Of a stretch of DNA of 64,000 bases, positions 47,833 through 56,097 are shown in pieces (positions within the stretch are counted from its first letter, which is position 1; each line of letters starts with the position of its first letter). Location: the NCBI RefSeq assembly GCF_040812015.1, contig NZ_JBFNXJ010000001.1, positions 1 to 64,000 on the forward strand, read 5' to 3'. The DNA is from Chitinivorax sp. PXF-14 (GTDB lineage Bacteria; Pseudomonadota; Gammaproteobacteria; Burkholderiales; SCOH01). The notes beneath the pieces are model-generated. The model ran no database searches. It saw only the letters and a list, made by a program, of their open reading frames with translations, and was not told where the DNA came from. Made by a program: the position numbers and the translations under genes.

Positions 47833-48162
47833 ATGGCTTCAGCGTTCGGAGCACGCCTGCGACGCTTACGCGAGGCGAAGAAATTGACCTTGCAACAGGT
47901 CGCCGACGAAGTCGGCTGTACCAAGGCGTACATATGGGAACTGGAGATGAAGGACGGCCAGCGTCCCTCCGCTGAGCGGGTCCAGGCCCTGGCCAGGGTG
48001 CTGGGCGTGACGATGGAGGACATCATGGGCGAGCCCATCGAACAGGTACCTCAGGCCAGCCCAGAAGATGTGGCCTTCTTCCGTGAGTACGCCGGAATGA
48101 CGGACGAGGAGAAGGATCGCTACCGTCAGGCACTCAAAATCATGTTCCCTGACAAGAGTTAA
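47833..48162 (+). CDS. XRE-family transcriptional regulator
   Basis: 109-residue DNA-binding protein with an N-terminal Cro/CI HTH: RLRRLREAKKLTLQQVADEVGCTKAYIWELEMKDGQRPSAERVQALARVL, split into helices 1-5. A short C-terminal acidic tail contains AGMTDEEKDRYRQALKIMF. CAGGAG stands 8 bases before the ATG. Small size and pairing with an ImmA/IrrE peptidase resemble the repressor/anti-repressor pairs of conjugative elements and prophages, in which the peptidase cleaves the repressor after DNA damage or infection. Confidence 0.9.
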   Translation: MASAFGARLRRLREAKKLTLQQVADEVGCTKAYIWELEMKDGQRPSAERVQALARVLGVTMEDIMGEPIEQVPQASPEDVAFFREYAGMTDEEKDRYRQALKIMFPDKS

Positions 48163-48175
48163 GGCGGTCCGACAA

Positions 48176-49105
48176 TTGAGCGCATCCCAGCCCCTAACCG
48201 GTTCCATCGCAGCCAGCACAGTCTTGAAATGGTTGCGGGCCTGGCACGCCGACGGCATGCCGGATGCTGTGGATCTGGAAGTCGTCCGTCAGATGCTTCC
48301 GGAGACGCCTTACGGCAAAGGGGTGCGGGAGATCAAAGCCCCGATGGTGCTGGACGTCAATGCCTGCGAAGGCATGCTCGTGCGCAACCCAAAGGACACG
48401 GCCGAGTGGGGTATTTTCTATAACGGCAAGGCCAATCCAGAACGCCAGCGCTTCACCATCGCCCACGAGCTGGGCCACTTCATCCTGCACCGAGATCAGC
48501 GGCAAAGTTTCAACTGCGACAAGGAAAGCGTGTACTCCGGCGCTGACACCATCCGTGTCATCGAACGTGAGGCAGACGACTTTGCCAGCAACCTGCTGAT
48601 GCCCGGCGACTTGCTGCGCGAGTGGATCTCGAACCAGCGCATCGACCTGCATGTCCTGAGCGCGCTTGCCAAACGATTCCAGGTGTCGTTCGAGGCGCTT
48701 TGCATCCGATTCATCAAATTCACGACGCAGCGGGCAATCCTTGTCTATTGGGACAACGGCTTCGTGAAGTACGAATGGCGCAGCAGCAGCGCGGTCAAGA
48801 CGCGCGCCCGCATTCGGCGCACTGACGATCCGCAGGAACCAATACCCGGCACCCTGGCTGCTGATTCCACCGTTGAGCAGGAGTGGGATGGCACGGAGAT
48901 GTCTGCCGCGATCTGGTGCCCGGAGGAGGCGCCACACATGAAGTTACGCGAGTTCAAGCACAGCTACACCACAGGAGATCGCGTCCTCACCCTATTGCTG
49001 CTGGAAAGTGCTGAACCACGGTCATGGGATCGGTCTTGGCAAGACAGCGAGAGCTTTGACAGCTTCGATCAGTTCGTCTCGAACGGGCAATTGCCAGTAC
49101 GGTGA
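48176..49105 (+). CDS. ImmA/IrrE family metallopeptidase
   Basis: 309-residue zinc peptidase. HELGH at 97-101 (TIAHELGHFILH) is the HExxH zinc motif, and a later Glu in READDFASNLLMP (about residue 137) is the third ligand, as in ImmA/IrrE (DUF955). The C-terminal 120 residues form an extra domain of unknown role. TTG start at 48176, 13 bases after the XRE stop, with AAGGCGG upstream. ImmA-type peptidases cut the adjacent XRE repressor; the same is inferred here. The last gene of the cassette overlaps or abuts its stop. Confidence 0.9.
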   Translation: MSASQPLTGSIAASTVLKWLRAWHADGMPDAVDLEVVRQMLPETPYGKGVREIKAPMVLDVNACEGMLVRNPKDTAEWGIFYNGKANPERQRFTIAHELGHFILHRDQRQSFNCDKESVYSGADTIRVIEREADDFASNLLMPGDLLREWISNQRIDLHVLSALAKRFQVSFEALCIRFIKFTTQRAILVYWDNGFVKYEWRSSSAVKTRARIRRTDDPQEPIPGTLAADSTVEQEWDGTEMSAAIWCPEEAPHMKLREFKHSYTTGDRVLTLLLLESAEPRSWDRSWQDSESFDSFDQFVSNGQLPVR

Positions 49106-49113
49106 GTCCCTCG

Positions 49114-49974
49114 ATGACAGACTTGCCGATCCAACCGATAGATGAAGAGCTGCAGACCTTGCAACGCGAGGTGCAGCGAATGCTGGGCCGTTGTCTCTTG
49201 CGTCTGCAGCAGTACGAACAACTGATGAAGGCCATCGTGGCCCACCACGAAATCTCCGCGTCAGGATCACCCCTCGAATCGAACCAGGCGGAGCGCATTG
49301 CGGATGCCGCAAACAAGACGCTGGGTACATTGGTTGGCACGCTGCTCGGAACGTATGTCACCAACGGCGAGCAAGAAGAGGTCGCAGAACCAGATGCGCC
49401 CGACAACATCATCTCGTTCAAGATGAAGATGAGCTTGCAGATGTCTGCCGAGGATTTCGATAGGACGCAGAATGATCTGAAAGATCTGGTACTGCTGCGA
49501 AACAACCTGGTGCACCACTTCATCGACCAGCACGACCTTTGGAATCTGGACGGATGCCGTGGTGCGCAAGAGTCCTTGGTGGCGGCCTACAGTCGCATCG
49601 ATCAACACTTTGAGCAACTGCGAGGCTGGGCGGAGCACATGGATCAGGCCCGTCGCCTGGCGGCTGACTTTGCCCAGTCCGATGCCTTCCGTGATCTGGT
49701 GATCAACGGTATAGCGCCGGATGGCTCGGTGGATTGGCCTGCTGCCGGAATTGTTCGCGCATTGCGTGAGGCAGCAGATGAGTTGGCTGTCGAAGAGTGG
49801 ACGCCGGTCGCCAGCGCTGGACGTTGGATTGCAGAACGGCATCCCGATCAATTACCGGCCAAGTATGGGTGCAGCAGTTGGCGGCAGGTCGTACACGAAT
49901 CCGGCCTTTTCGAGCTTCGGTATCGGGAAGTGAATGGCCAGCGCGCGGCTTGGTACCGGCCCAAAAAAACATAG
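49114..49974 (+). CDS. Protein with HEPN-like motif and C-terminal OST-HTH/LOTUS-like domain
   Basis: 286 residues. The N-terminal 190 residues are helical; residues 126-135 read VLLRNNLVHH, matching the HEPN RNase motif R-N-x3-H (R129, H134) at the start of a helix. The C-terminal domain (about 225-284: EEWTPVASAGRWI, YGCSSWRQVVHESGLFEL, RAAWYRP) matches an OST-HTH/LOTUS winged helix, an RNA-binding fold. GGTGAG lies before the ATG at 49114; a GTG at 49102 overlapping the peptidase stop is an alternative start. Translation is coupled to the peptidase gene. A repressor-controlled RNA-targeting effector is a hypothesis; a HEPN structural role without RNase activity is also possible. Confidence 0.75.
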   Translation: MTDLPIQPIDEELQTLQREVQRMLGRCLLRLQQYEQLMKAIVAHHEISASGSPLESNQAERIADAANKTLGTLVGTLLGTYVTNGEQEEVAEPDAPDNIISFKMKMSLQMSAEDFDRTQNDLKDLVLLRNNLVHHFIDQHDLWNLDGCRGAQESLVAAYSRIDQHFEQLRGWAEHMDQARRLAADFAQSDAFRDLVINGIAPDGSVDWPAAGIVRALREAADELAVEEWTPVASAGRWIAERHPDQLPAKYGCSSWRQVVHESGLFELRYREVNGQRAAWYRPKKT

Positions 49975-50063
49975 CGCCAAAGCCGCGCACTCCCGCTAAA
50001 TCACGTTACGCGAAGTGCCCTTGGTTTCTAGCATGAGCAGCGTTTTCCATCGGAATGCTTGCC

Positions 50064-50279
50064 ATGACAGAAATCCAACCTATCTCCATTTGCACATCAC
50101 CTGACCGGCCACGGCACGGGCATCTAGAAATCGCTGACCTGTTGGCTGCCGCGCTGCTGCGCCTTCGTGCCCGCCAATCGCACGACACGGCCAAAAACAG
50201 CGAGCATGTTTGCCTTGGCTTCCCCGGCCAACAGCGCGTGAATGCGAACCCCGATCACAACAACGGAGTTCGCCAATGA
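50064..50279 (+). CDS. Small conserved protein before DUF2924
   Basis: 71 residues from ATG 50064. The middle, PDRPRHGHLEIADLLAAALLRLRARQS, and the end, VCLGFPGQQRVNANP, resemble a small protein that regularly precedes DUF2924 and recombinase genes in proteobacterial mobile elements. It overlaps the next start (ATGA). Function unknown. Confidence 0.75.
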   Translation: MTEIQPISICTSPDRPRHGHLEIADLLAAALLRLRARQSHDTAKNSEHVCLGFPGQQRVNANPDHNNGVRQ

Positions 50280-50749
50280 CAGCACACGCAATCTCACCCA
50301 CGCCCGCCTCAGTCGCCGCCCGCGTCGCGGCTATTCCCCATCTTTCGATGGACGATCTTTGGGCACTCTGGGACGACCATTTCGAAGAGCGGCCAAATCA
50401 CCACCATCGTGTCTGGTTGGAAAGTCGCCTGGCCTACCGGATACAGGAGCGCGCGTTTGGCGGCTTTAAACCGTCACTGCGCAAGAAGCTCGAGGAGGTT
50501 GGTGAAACTGGCATCTTGCCCAAGCAACTGCGCGGCGATAGTCAGCGTCTACTGCCCGGCTCCGTTCTCACACGCATTTACGACGACATTGAGCATCGTG
50601 TGCTGGTGCGTGGATCGAATGATTTCGAGTACCAGGGGCAACGCTTCAAAAGCCTGTCCGCTGTAGCCAAACGCATCACGGGCAGCCACTGGTCAGGCCC
50701 GGTGTTCTTTGGCTTGAAGGCACCTGCCTCCAAGAAGGGGGCGGTATGA
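50276..50749 (+). CDS. DUF2924 family protein
   Basis: 157-residue protein. The N-terminal LSMDDLWALWDDHFEERPNHHHRVWLESRLAYRIQERAFGG is split in two conserved helices. The C-terminal domain, HRVLVRGSNDFEYQGQRFKSLSAVAKRITGSHWSGPVFFGLK in pieces, resembles the small RAMA-like fold typical of DUF2924. It is found next to large serine recombinases in mobile elements and overlaps that gene here by four bases. A role as recombination accessory factor is an inference. Confidence 0.88.
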   Translation: MTAHAISPTPASVAARVAAIPHLSMDDLWALWDDHFEERPNHHHRVWLESRLAYRIQERAFGGFKPSLRKKLEEVGETGILPKQLRGDSQRLLPGSVLTRIYDDIEHRVLVRGSNDFEYQGQRFKSLSAVAKRITGSHWSGPVFFGLKAPASKKGAV

Positions 50750-52158
50750 GCTCAGTGCGTCGAAACCAAACTCCCGCAGTCACGCCAAAGAAGCGCTGCG
50801 CCGTCTACACCCGCAAGTCCACTGATGAAGGGCTCGACCAGGAATACAACAGCCTCGAAGCACAGCGTGATGCGGGCTTGGCCTTTATTGCCAGCCAACG
50901 GCATGAGGGCTGGATTGCCGTCGACGACGGATACGACGACGGCGGCTACTCGGGCGGCAACATGGAACGGCCCGGGTTGCGCCGTCTGATGATCGACATC
51001 GAAGCGGGGAAGATCGATACCGTGGTCGTCTACAAAATCGACCGCTTGACACGCAGCCTGCCGGACTTCGCCAAGCTGGTCGACGTGTTCGACCGCAACG
51101 GCGTCTCCTTCGTCTCAGTCACGCAGCAGTTCAACACCACAACATCGATGGGGCGATTGACGCTCAACATCCTTTTGTCATTTGCGCAGTTCGAACGCGA
51201 GGTCACCGGCGAGCGCATCCGTGACAAGATCGCCGCCAGCAAGGCCAAGGGCATGTGGATGGGCGGAGTCCCACCTCTCGGATACGACGTGGTCGAACGA
51301 AAGCTCGTCGTCAACGAACGTGAAGCCGCGCTGGTGCGTGACATCTTCCGCCGCTACGCCGAGCACGGCTCGGCTGCGCGACTCGTCCGCGAATTGGAAA
51401 TCGAAGGGCATACCACCAAGGCATGGGTCACCCAGTTCGGCCGGGAGCGATTGGGGCGAAGCATCGATCAGCAGTACCTCTTTACCTTGCTGCGAAACCG
51501 CATCTACCTTGGCGAAATTTGCAATCACGACACGTGGTACTCGGCCCAGCACGACCCCATCATTTCTCAAGAGCTGTGGAACGGGGCGCACGCCTTCATC
51601 GAGAGACGAAAGCAGGCACCGCGCGAAGACCGTGCCAAGCATCCGGCATTGCTGGCGGGGCTGCTGTTCGCACCGGATGGCCAACGCATGCTGCACTCTT
51701 TCGTGAAAAAGAAAAACGGTCGGCAGTACCGCTACTACGTGCCTTACCTGCACAAGCGGCGCAACGCAGGTGCCAGCCTGGCTCCGCATACCCCGGACGT
51801 GGGCCACCTGCCAGCCGCTGAGATCGAAGAAGCGGTGCTGGCACAAATCCATGCGGCGCTTTCATCGCCCCAAATGCTGATCGCTGTATGGCGGTCCTGC
51901 CAGCAGCATCCAGTCGGTGCGGCGTTGGACGAAGCACAGGTGGTGGTTGCCATGCAGCGCATCGGTGATGTGTGGTCGCAACTGTTCCCTGCCGAGCAGC
52001 AACGGATCACACGGCTGTTAATCGAACGCGTGCAACTACACGGGCACGGCCTGGATATCGTTTGGCGGGAGGACGGTTGGATCGGATTCGGTGCGGATAT
52101 CAGCACGCATCCCTTGATCGAAGAGTCCCAAGAACGTGTCGAGGAGGTTTGGGCATGA
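50746..52158 (+). CDS. Large serine recombinase
   Basis: 470-residue site-specific recombinase, predicted to integrate or invert DNA. The N-terminal resolvase domain has catalytic Ser25 in VYTRKSTDEGL, the conserved SLEAQRDAGLAF and GYSGGNMERPGL, and VYKIDRLTRS with the active-site Arg pair; LNILLSFAQFEREVTGERIRDK leads into helix E. A recombinase domain (RDIFRRYAEHGSAARLVREL), a zinc-ribbon-like segment without full cysteines, and a C-terminal helical tail follow. It sits in the middle of the element rather than at its end, which is uncommon for an integrase next to its attachment site. Confidence 0.93.
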   Translation: MSSVRRNQTPAVTPKKRCAVYTRKSTDEGLDQEYNSLEAQRDAGLAFIASQRHEGWIAVDDGYDDGGYSGGNMERPGLRRLMIDIEAGKIDTVVVYKIDRLTRSLPDFAKLVDVFDRNGVSFVSVTQQFNTTTSMGRLTLNILLSFAQFEREVTGERIRDKIAASKAKGMWMGGVPPLGYDVVERKLVVNEREAALVRDIFRRYAEHGSAARLVRELEIEGHTTKAWVTQFGRERLGRSIDQQYLFTLLRNRIYLGEICNHDTWYSAQHDPIISQELWNGAHAFIERRKQAPREDRAKHPALLAGLLFAPDGQRMLHSFVKKKNGRQYRYYVPYLHKRRNAGASLAPHTPDVGHLPAAEIEEAVLAQIHAALSSPQMLIAVWRSCQQHPVGAALDEAQVVVAMQRIGDVWSQLFPAEQQRITRLLIERVQLHGHGLDIVWREDGWIGFGADISTHPLIEESQERVEEVWA

Positions 52159-52619
52159 ATGCCACGACTCACCAGCGCCAGCGCGCCGTCCGCATCGAGA
52201 TCGGAGCCGAGGCGCGCAGTTATGTCAGCGAGGGGCAGCGGGTCACCCTGGTGCCTCTGACGATCAAGCGCCGCCAGAACCGGAAACTGCTGATACCGCC
52301 ATCCCCCGAGATCGTGGACCGGATCGGTGGCTTTGATGTGCCGATGATCAAAACGCTGGGCAAGGCTTTCTACTGGAAGCGCTTGATCGATGAAGGCATC
52401 TATCCCACCACCACGGATCTGGCGCACGCCATGAAAGTCGAGCCTGGATGGGCTGCCGAGGTTCTGCGCATGACCATGCTGGCCCCCGATATCGTGGAGG
52501 CGATATTCGAAGGCAGTCAGCCACGCCACCTGAATCTACACACCTTGCGCGGCCGCCAAGAGCAACTGCCGCGCGATTGGTCGGCGCAACGCCGATTGCT
52601 CGGTTTCTCCGACGCCTGA
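52155..52619 (+). CDS. Recombinase-associated protein with a ParB/KorB-like helix-turn-helix
   Basis: 154 residues. The N-terminal half has basic strands (VTLVPLTIKRRQNRKLLIPP); the C-terminal half, WKRLIDEGIYPTTTDLAHAM followed by EPGWAAEVLRMTMLAPDIVEAI, is an HTH like the DNA-binding region of ParB/KorB proteins. Start overlaps the recombinase stop (ATGA). It may direct or control the recombinase (inference). A terminator hairpin follows it. Confidence 0.78.
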   Translation: MNATTHQRQRAVRIEIGAEARSYVSEGQRVTLVPLTIKRRQNRKLLIPPSPEIVDRIGGFDVPMIKTLGKAFYWKRLIDEGIYPTTTDLAHAMKVEPGWAAEVLRMTMLAPDIVEAIFEGSQPRHLNLHTLRGRQEQLPRDWSAQRRLLGFSDA

Positions 52620-52642
52620 TCTGCTTCCAGACACACCCGATG

Positions 52643-52675
52643 ACGGCGAGCCATGTGCTCGCCGTTTGCTTTTCT
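52643..52675 (+). terminator. Terminator of the recombinase operon
   Basis: Perfect 9-bp stem ACGGCGAGC / GCTCGCCGT with loop CATGT at 52643-52665, followed by TTGCTTTTCT. It separates the recombinase operon from the next rightward operon. Confidence 0.8.
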
Positions 52676-52688
52676 GCCCTGGCCCTTT

Positions 52689-52741
52689 GGCGAACCGGGA
52701 GTTTCGCCGTGGTTCGCCATTGCGTCCCTTAAAGGTTCGCC
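52689..52741. repeat. GGTTCGCC repeat cluster
   Basis: GGTTCGCC occurs at 52711-52718 and 52734-52741, a near copy GTTTCGCC at 52701-52708, and the inverted form GGCGAACC at 52689-52696. The two perfect direct copies are 23 bases apart (about two helical turns). It lies just before the operon that starts at 52794. Likely binding sites for an element-encoded regulator; related repeats occur at 61232-61281. Confidence 0.65.
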
Positions 52742-52793
52742 ACCCGAAGTTTGGAATGACACCTGTTACTCAACAACGTCACAGGAGCATTCC

Positions 52794-53057
52794 ATGCAGA
52801 CACCAGTCAGCAGTATCCCCCAGTCGCCACAGCAGGCGATCAACACCATGTCACCCGGTGATCGCCGCGTGCTCAACGAGAACGAGCTCGCGCAACGCTG
52901 GGGCGTTAGCCCCAAGACTTTGCAGCGCTGGCGCAGTGAGGGTCGCGGTCCACGCTACCTGAAGCTGTCCAAGCGTGTCGGCTACCCGGTCGACGCGATC
53001 CTCGAGTTTGAGCGCGAAGCGCTGCACGACTCGACATCCGAACGTGCGGCGGTTTGA
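52794..53057 (+). CDS. Excisionase/AlpA-like helix-turn-helix protein
   Basis: 87 residues. A MerR/Xis-type winged HTH spans about 20-75: LNENELAQRWGVSPKTLQRW, RSEGRGPRYLKLSKRVGYPVDAILEFE. Such proteins act as excisionases or activators in prophages and islands. AGGAG stands 8 bases before the ATG. First gene of the early operon and adjacent to the GGTTCGCC repeats, which it might bind (inference). Confidence 0.85.
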   Translation: MQTPVSSIPQSPQQAINTMSPGDRRVLNENELAQRWGVSPKTLQRWRSEGRGPRYLKLSKRVGYPVDAILEFEREALHDSTSERAAV

Positions 53058-53068
53058 GGAGAGATGCG

Positions 53069-53545
53069 ATGAACGACATCACCATCTTCCCCGCCGACAT
53101 TGCAGAGATGTCCGTCAGCCAGCTAGCCGCATTGCCGCCCGCGCAGAAACACGAGATCGACAAAAACCTCGACGCGGCAATCGACTGGCTCAAGAAGGCG
53201 CGCACCAAGTTCGACGCGGCACTGGATCAATGCTACGGCGAGCAGGCACGCACCGCGCTGCGCGAATCCGGCCGTGACTTCGGCACCGCACACATCAGCG
53301 ATGGCCCGCTGCATCTGAAGTTCGAGTTGCCCAAGAAGGTCAGCTGGGATCAGAAGCAACTGGCCGAAATCGCCGAACGCATCGTCACCTCAGGCGAGAA
53401 GGTCGAGGGGTACCTCGACATCAAGTTGTCCGTCTCCGAATCCCGTTTCACGAACTGGCCGCCTGCCTTGCAACAGCAGTTCGCCGCCGCTCGCACTGTG
53501 GATTCCGGCAAGCCGTCTTTCACCCTTTCCATCGATTCGGAGTAA
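53069..53545 (+). CDS. Conserved phage-type protein of unknown function
   Basis: 158 residues, acidic-basic mixed, no signal or membrane segment. N-terminal helices (LPPAQKHEIDKNLDAAIDWL), then a strand-rich middle with DGPLHLKFELPKKVSWDQKQL and VEGYLDIKLSVSESRFTNWP. GAGGAGAG lies before the ATG at 53069. Similar proteins occur beside phage recombination genes, from memory. Function unknown. Confidence 0.75.
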   Translation: MNDITIFPADIAEMSVSQLAALPPAQKHEIDKNLDAAIDWLKKARTKFDAALDQCYGEQARTALRESGRDFGTAHISDGPLHLKFELPKKVSWDQKQLAEIAERIVTSGEKVEGYLDIKLSVSESRFTNWPPALQQQFAAARTVDSGKPSFTLSIDSE

Positions 53546-53550
53546 TCACT

Positions 53551-53832
53551 ATGAGCACCAATCTCATCGCTTCACTGCGCAAGCAACTGCCGTCCATCTA
53601 CGGCGAACACCTTCCCGACGAAATCCGGTATCGCCGCGCCGACGGCCAGGACGTCGTTGTCCCCCTTGATGCCGCCACGGTGGACGAGCTGGCCTTCGCT
53701 ATCCAGACGGCCAATGCGGAATCACTGGCGCTCGGTCGCCGTCGCACCGCGCTGGAAGAGCTCCACACCGAGGTGCGCAAGCGTGCCGCGCGTGGAGCCG
53801 ACCGTATCGCCGACGTGTCGTGGGAGGGCTGA
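53551..53832 (+). CDS. Small prophage protein
   Basis: 93 residues, mostly helical in the C-terminal half (ALGRRRTALEELHTEVRKRAARGADRI). The N-terminal part has VVVPLDAATVDELAFAIQ. No known domain recognised. Five bases after the preceding gene, in the same operon. Confidence 0.7.
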   Translation: MSTNLIASLRKQLPSIYGEHLPDEIRYRRADGQDVVVPLDAATVDELAFAIQTANAESLALGRRRTALEELHTEVRKRAARGADRIADVSWEG

Positions 53833-53834
53833 TC

Positions 53835-54593
53835 ATGAGCGCGATCATTCCCTTCCAGTTCGAAGCGCACGCCGTGCGCGTCCAGGTGGATGAACTCGGG
53901 CAGCCGTGGTTCAACGCCACCGATGTTTGCGATGCCCTGGAGATGGGCAATCCGTCTCAGGCGATCAAGTCCCACGTCGATCCCGAGGACCTCCAGAAAT
54001 TGGAGACCCTTACGGCGGGTGGCCGTCAACGCCAAAACCACGTCAATGAATCGGGCCTTTACGCCCTGATCCTCGGTAGCACCAAGGACGCCGCCAAGCG
54101 TTTCAAGCGCTGGGTCACCGGTGAAGTGCTGCCTGCGATCCGCAAGACAGGCGCGTATTCGGCTACCTCCACGATGGCCGTCTTGCCCGCGCCGACCCAC
54201 GACCGGGTCACTGCCATCCTGTTGATCGGCGAAGCGGTCGCCAAGGTGCCGGGCGTCAAGACCGGCATTGCGATGGCTGCCACGTTGACCTGCATTCAGG
54301 AAAACACCGGTCTGACCACGGAAGTGCTGCGCCGCGCTTTGCCTGCCGCCAATGAGCCGATCTGCTCGCTCAACGCCACCCAGCTCGGCAAATTGCTGAG
54401 TCGCTCAGCCAAGGCCACCAATCAGTTGCTGGCATCTGGCGGCCTTCAGTTCCGCAACGACCGGGACGAGTGGGAGCTGACCGAGGCCGGTGAAGCATGG
54501 GCCGAAGCCATGCCGTACTCGCGTAACGGTCACAGCGGCTACCAGATCCTCTGGAATCCGGCGGTCGCGGAACAACTAAAGGAGGTGGCGTGA
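53835..54593 (+). CDS. BRO-family antirepressor-like protein
   Basis: 252 residues. The N-terminal BRO-N domain has the family features: strand VRVQVDELGQPWFNATDVCDAL, NPSQAIKSHVD, NESGLYALILGS, and FKRWVTGEVLPAIRKTGAY. The C-terminal domain is different, with a likely winged HTH (LNATQLGKLLSRSAKATNQLLASGGLQ). BRO-N proteins bind DNA and act as antirepressors or host regulators in phages. Followed with overlap by the ATPase gene. Confidence 0.88.
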   Translation: MSAIIPFQFEAHAVRVQVDELGQPWFNATDVCDALEMGNPSQAIKSHVDPEDLQKLETLTAGGRQRQNHVNESGLYALILGSTKDAAKRFKRWVTGEVLPAIRKTGAYSATSTMAVLPAPTHDRVTAILLIGEAVAKVPGVKTGIAMAATLTCIQENTGLTTEVLRRALPAANEPICSLNATQLGKLLSRSAKATNQLLASGGLQFRNDRDEWELTEAGEAWAEAMPYSRNGHSGYQILWNPAVAEQLKEVA

Positions 54594-55453
54594 TGTCCCT
54601 CCCGATCATTTCCGCGCAGCAGCGCTTGGCCGAGCGCAAGGGTGTGAAGTTGCTGATGCTGGGCAAATCCGGCATCGGCAAGACCACTCGGCTCAAAGAC
54701 CTCGACCCTGCCACCACCTTGTTCCTCGATATCGAGGCGGGCGATCTCGCCGTGGCCGACTGGCCGGGCGACACCATCCGTCCGGCATCGTGGCCGGAAA
54801 GTCGTGACTTTTTCGTGTTCCTCGCGGGACCGGACAAGTCACTGCCGCCGGAGAGCGCTTTTTCGCAGGCGCATTACGACCACGTCATCGAGAAGTTTGG
54901 TAACCCGACGCAGCTCGACCGCTACCAGACCTTCTTCCTCGACTCGATCACGCAGTTGTCCCGGCAGTGCTTCGCGTGGTGCAAGACGCAACCCGGTGCC
55001 ACCAGCGACCGTTCCGGCAAGCCAGATCTGCGCGCCGCATATGGTCTGCTTGGCCAGGAGATGATCGGCGCACTGACCCATCTGCAGCACGCACGCGGCA
55101 AGAACGTGGTGTTCGTTGCCATCCTCGACGAACGTCTTGATGACTACAACCGCAAGGTGTTCGTGCCACAGATCGAAGGCAGCAAAACCAGCCTGGAGCT
55201 GCCCGGCATCGTCGACGAGGTCGTGACGCTGGCCGAGATCAAGGCCGAGGACGGCAGCACCTACCGCGCCTTCGTCACCCACACCGTCAATCCCTATGGC
55301 TTCCCGGCCAAAGACCGCAGCGGTCGCCTCGACCTGCTGGAGCCGCCGCATCTGGGCGCGCTGATCGACAAGTGCGCAGGCCAGTCGCCATTGCCCATGC
55401 CCGGCAGCACCGGCACCCCCACTACAGCAAACACCACCGAATCCAAGGAGTAA
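54593..55453 (+). CDS. Phage RecA-like ATPase (Sak4-type)
   Basis: 286 residues. Walker A GKSGIGKT at 24-31 and Walker B FFLDS at 114-118 in a short RecA-like core, as in Sak4-type phage single-strand-annealing/recombination ATPases. C-terminal residues form a Pro/Thr-rich tail. AAAGGAGG stands before the ATG at 54593; a GTG directly before it is possible. Its neighbours, an SSB-like protein and a Cas4-like nuclease, fit a phage recombination module. Confidence 0.83.
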   Translation: MSLPIISAQQRLAERKGVKLLMLGKSGIGKTTRLKDLDPATTLFLDIEAGDLAVADWPGDTIRPASWPESRDFFVFLAGPDKSLPPESAFSQAHYDHVIEKFGNPTQLDRYQTFFLDSITQLSRQCFAWCKTQPGATSDRSGKPDLRAAYGLLGQEMIGALTHLQHARGKNVVFVAILDERLDDYNRKVFVPQIEGSKTSLELPGIVDEVVTLAEIKAEDGSTYRAFVTHTVNPYGFPAKDRSGRLDLLEPPHLGALIDKCAGQSPLPMPGSTGTPTTANTTESKE

Positions 55454-55458
55454 TCGCC

Positions 55459-56088
55459 ATGTCGTCCAACTATTTTGATTTCCAAGATGCCGATCCCCAA
55501 CAGTCGGGCTTTGACCTGATCCCCAAGGGTGCGGTCGTGCCAGTGCGCATGACCATCAAGCCCGGTGGCCATGACGACCCGGAGCAAGGCTGGGGCGGCG
55601 GCTACGCCACCGAGTCTTTCGAGACCGGCTCCATCTATCTCGCCGCCGAATTCGTGGTCACGGCTGGTGATCACGCCAAGCGCAAGATGTGGTCGAACAT
55701 CGGTCTGCACTCCAAGAAGGGCCCGACCTGGGGCCAGATGGGGCGCAGCTTCATCCGCGCTGCGCTTAACAGCGCCCGCAATGTTCACCCGCAGGACAAC
55801 AGTCCGCAGGCCGCCGCTGCGCGTCGCATCCAGGGCTTTCATGAACTGGATGGCCTGGAGTTTCTGGCCCGAGTGGACATCGAAAAAGACAGCAAGGGTC
55901 AAGACCGCAACGTGGTCAAGATCGCGGTCGAGCCCGATCACCCCGACTACGCAAAGCTGATGGGCGTGCCGTCCAAGGCTTCGGGCAGTGCAAATTCCAG
56001 CGCTCCGGCGCAGGCCGCTGCGCCTGCGTATCAGGCACCGGCTCCGCAACGCGCACCCGTGACGGGTAAGCCGTCTTGGGCCCAGTGA
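55459..56088 (+). CDS. Phage single-strand DNA-binding-like protein
   Basis: 209 residues. The first 165 residues look like an OB-type fold: FDLIPKGAVVPVRMTIKPGG, YLAAEFVVTAGDHAKRKMWSNIGLH, FIRAALNSARNV, FLARVDIEKDSKGQDRNVVKIAV. The tail is Ala/Pro/Ser-rich and ends KPSWAQ, like flexible SSB tails. Similar proteins follow Sak4-type ATPases in phages (from memory). AAGGAG before the ATG. Confidence 0.78.
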   Translation: MSSNYFDFQDADPQQSGFDLIPKGAVVPVRMTIKPGGHDDPEQGWGGGYATESFETGSIYLAAEFVVTAGDHAKRKMWSNIGLHSKKGPTWGQMGRSFIRAALNSARNVHPQDNSPQAAAARRIQGFHELDGLEFLARVDIEKDSKGQDRNVVKIAVEPDHPDYAKLMGVPSKASGSANSSAPAQAAAPAYQAPAPQRAPVTGKPSWAQ

Positions 56089-56097
56089 GGGAGGCCG

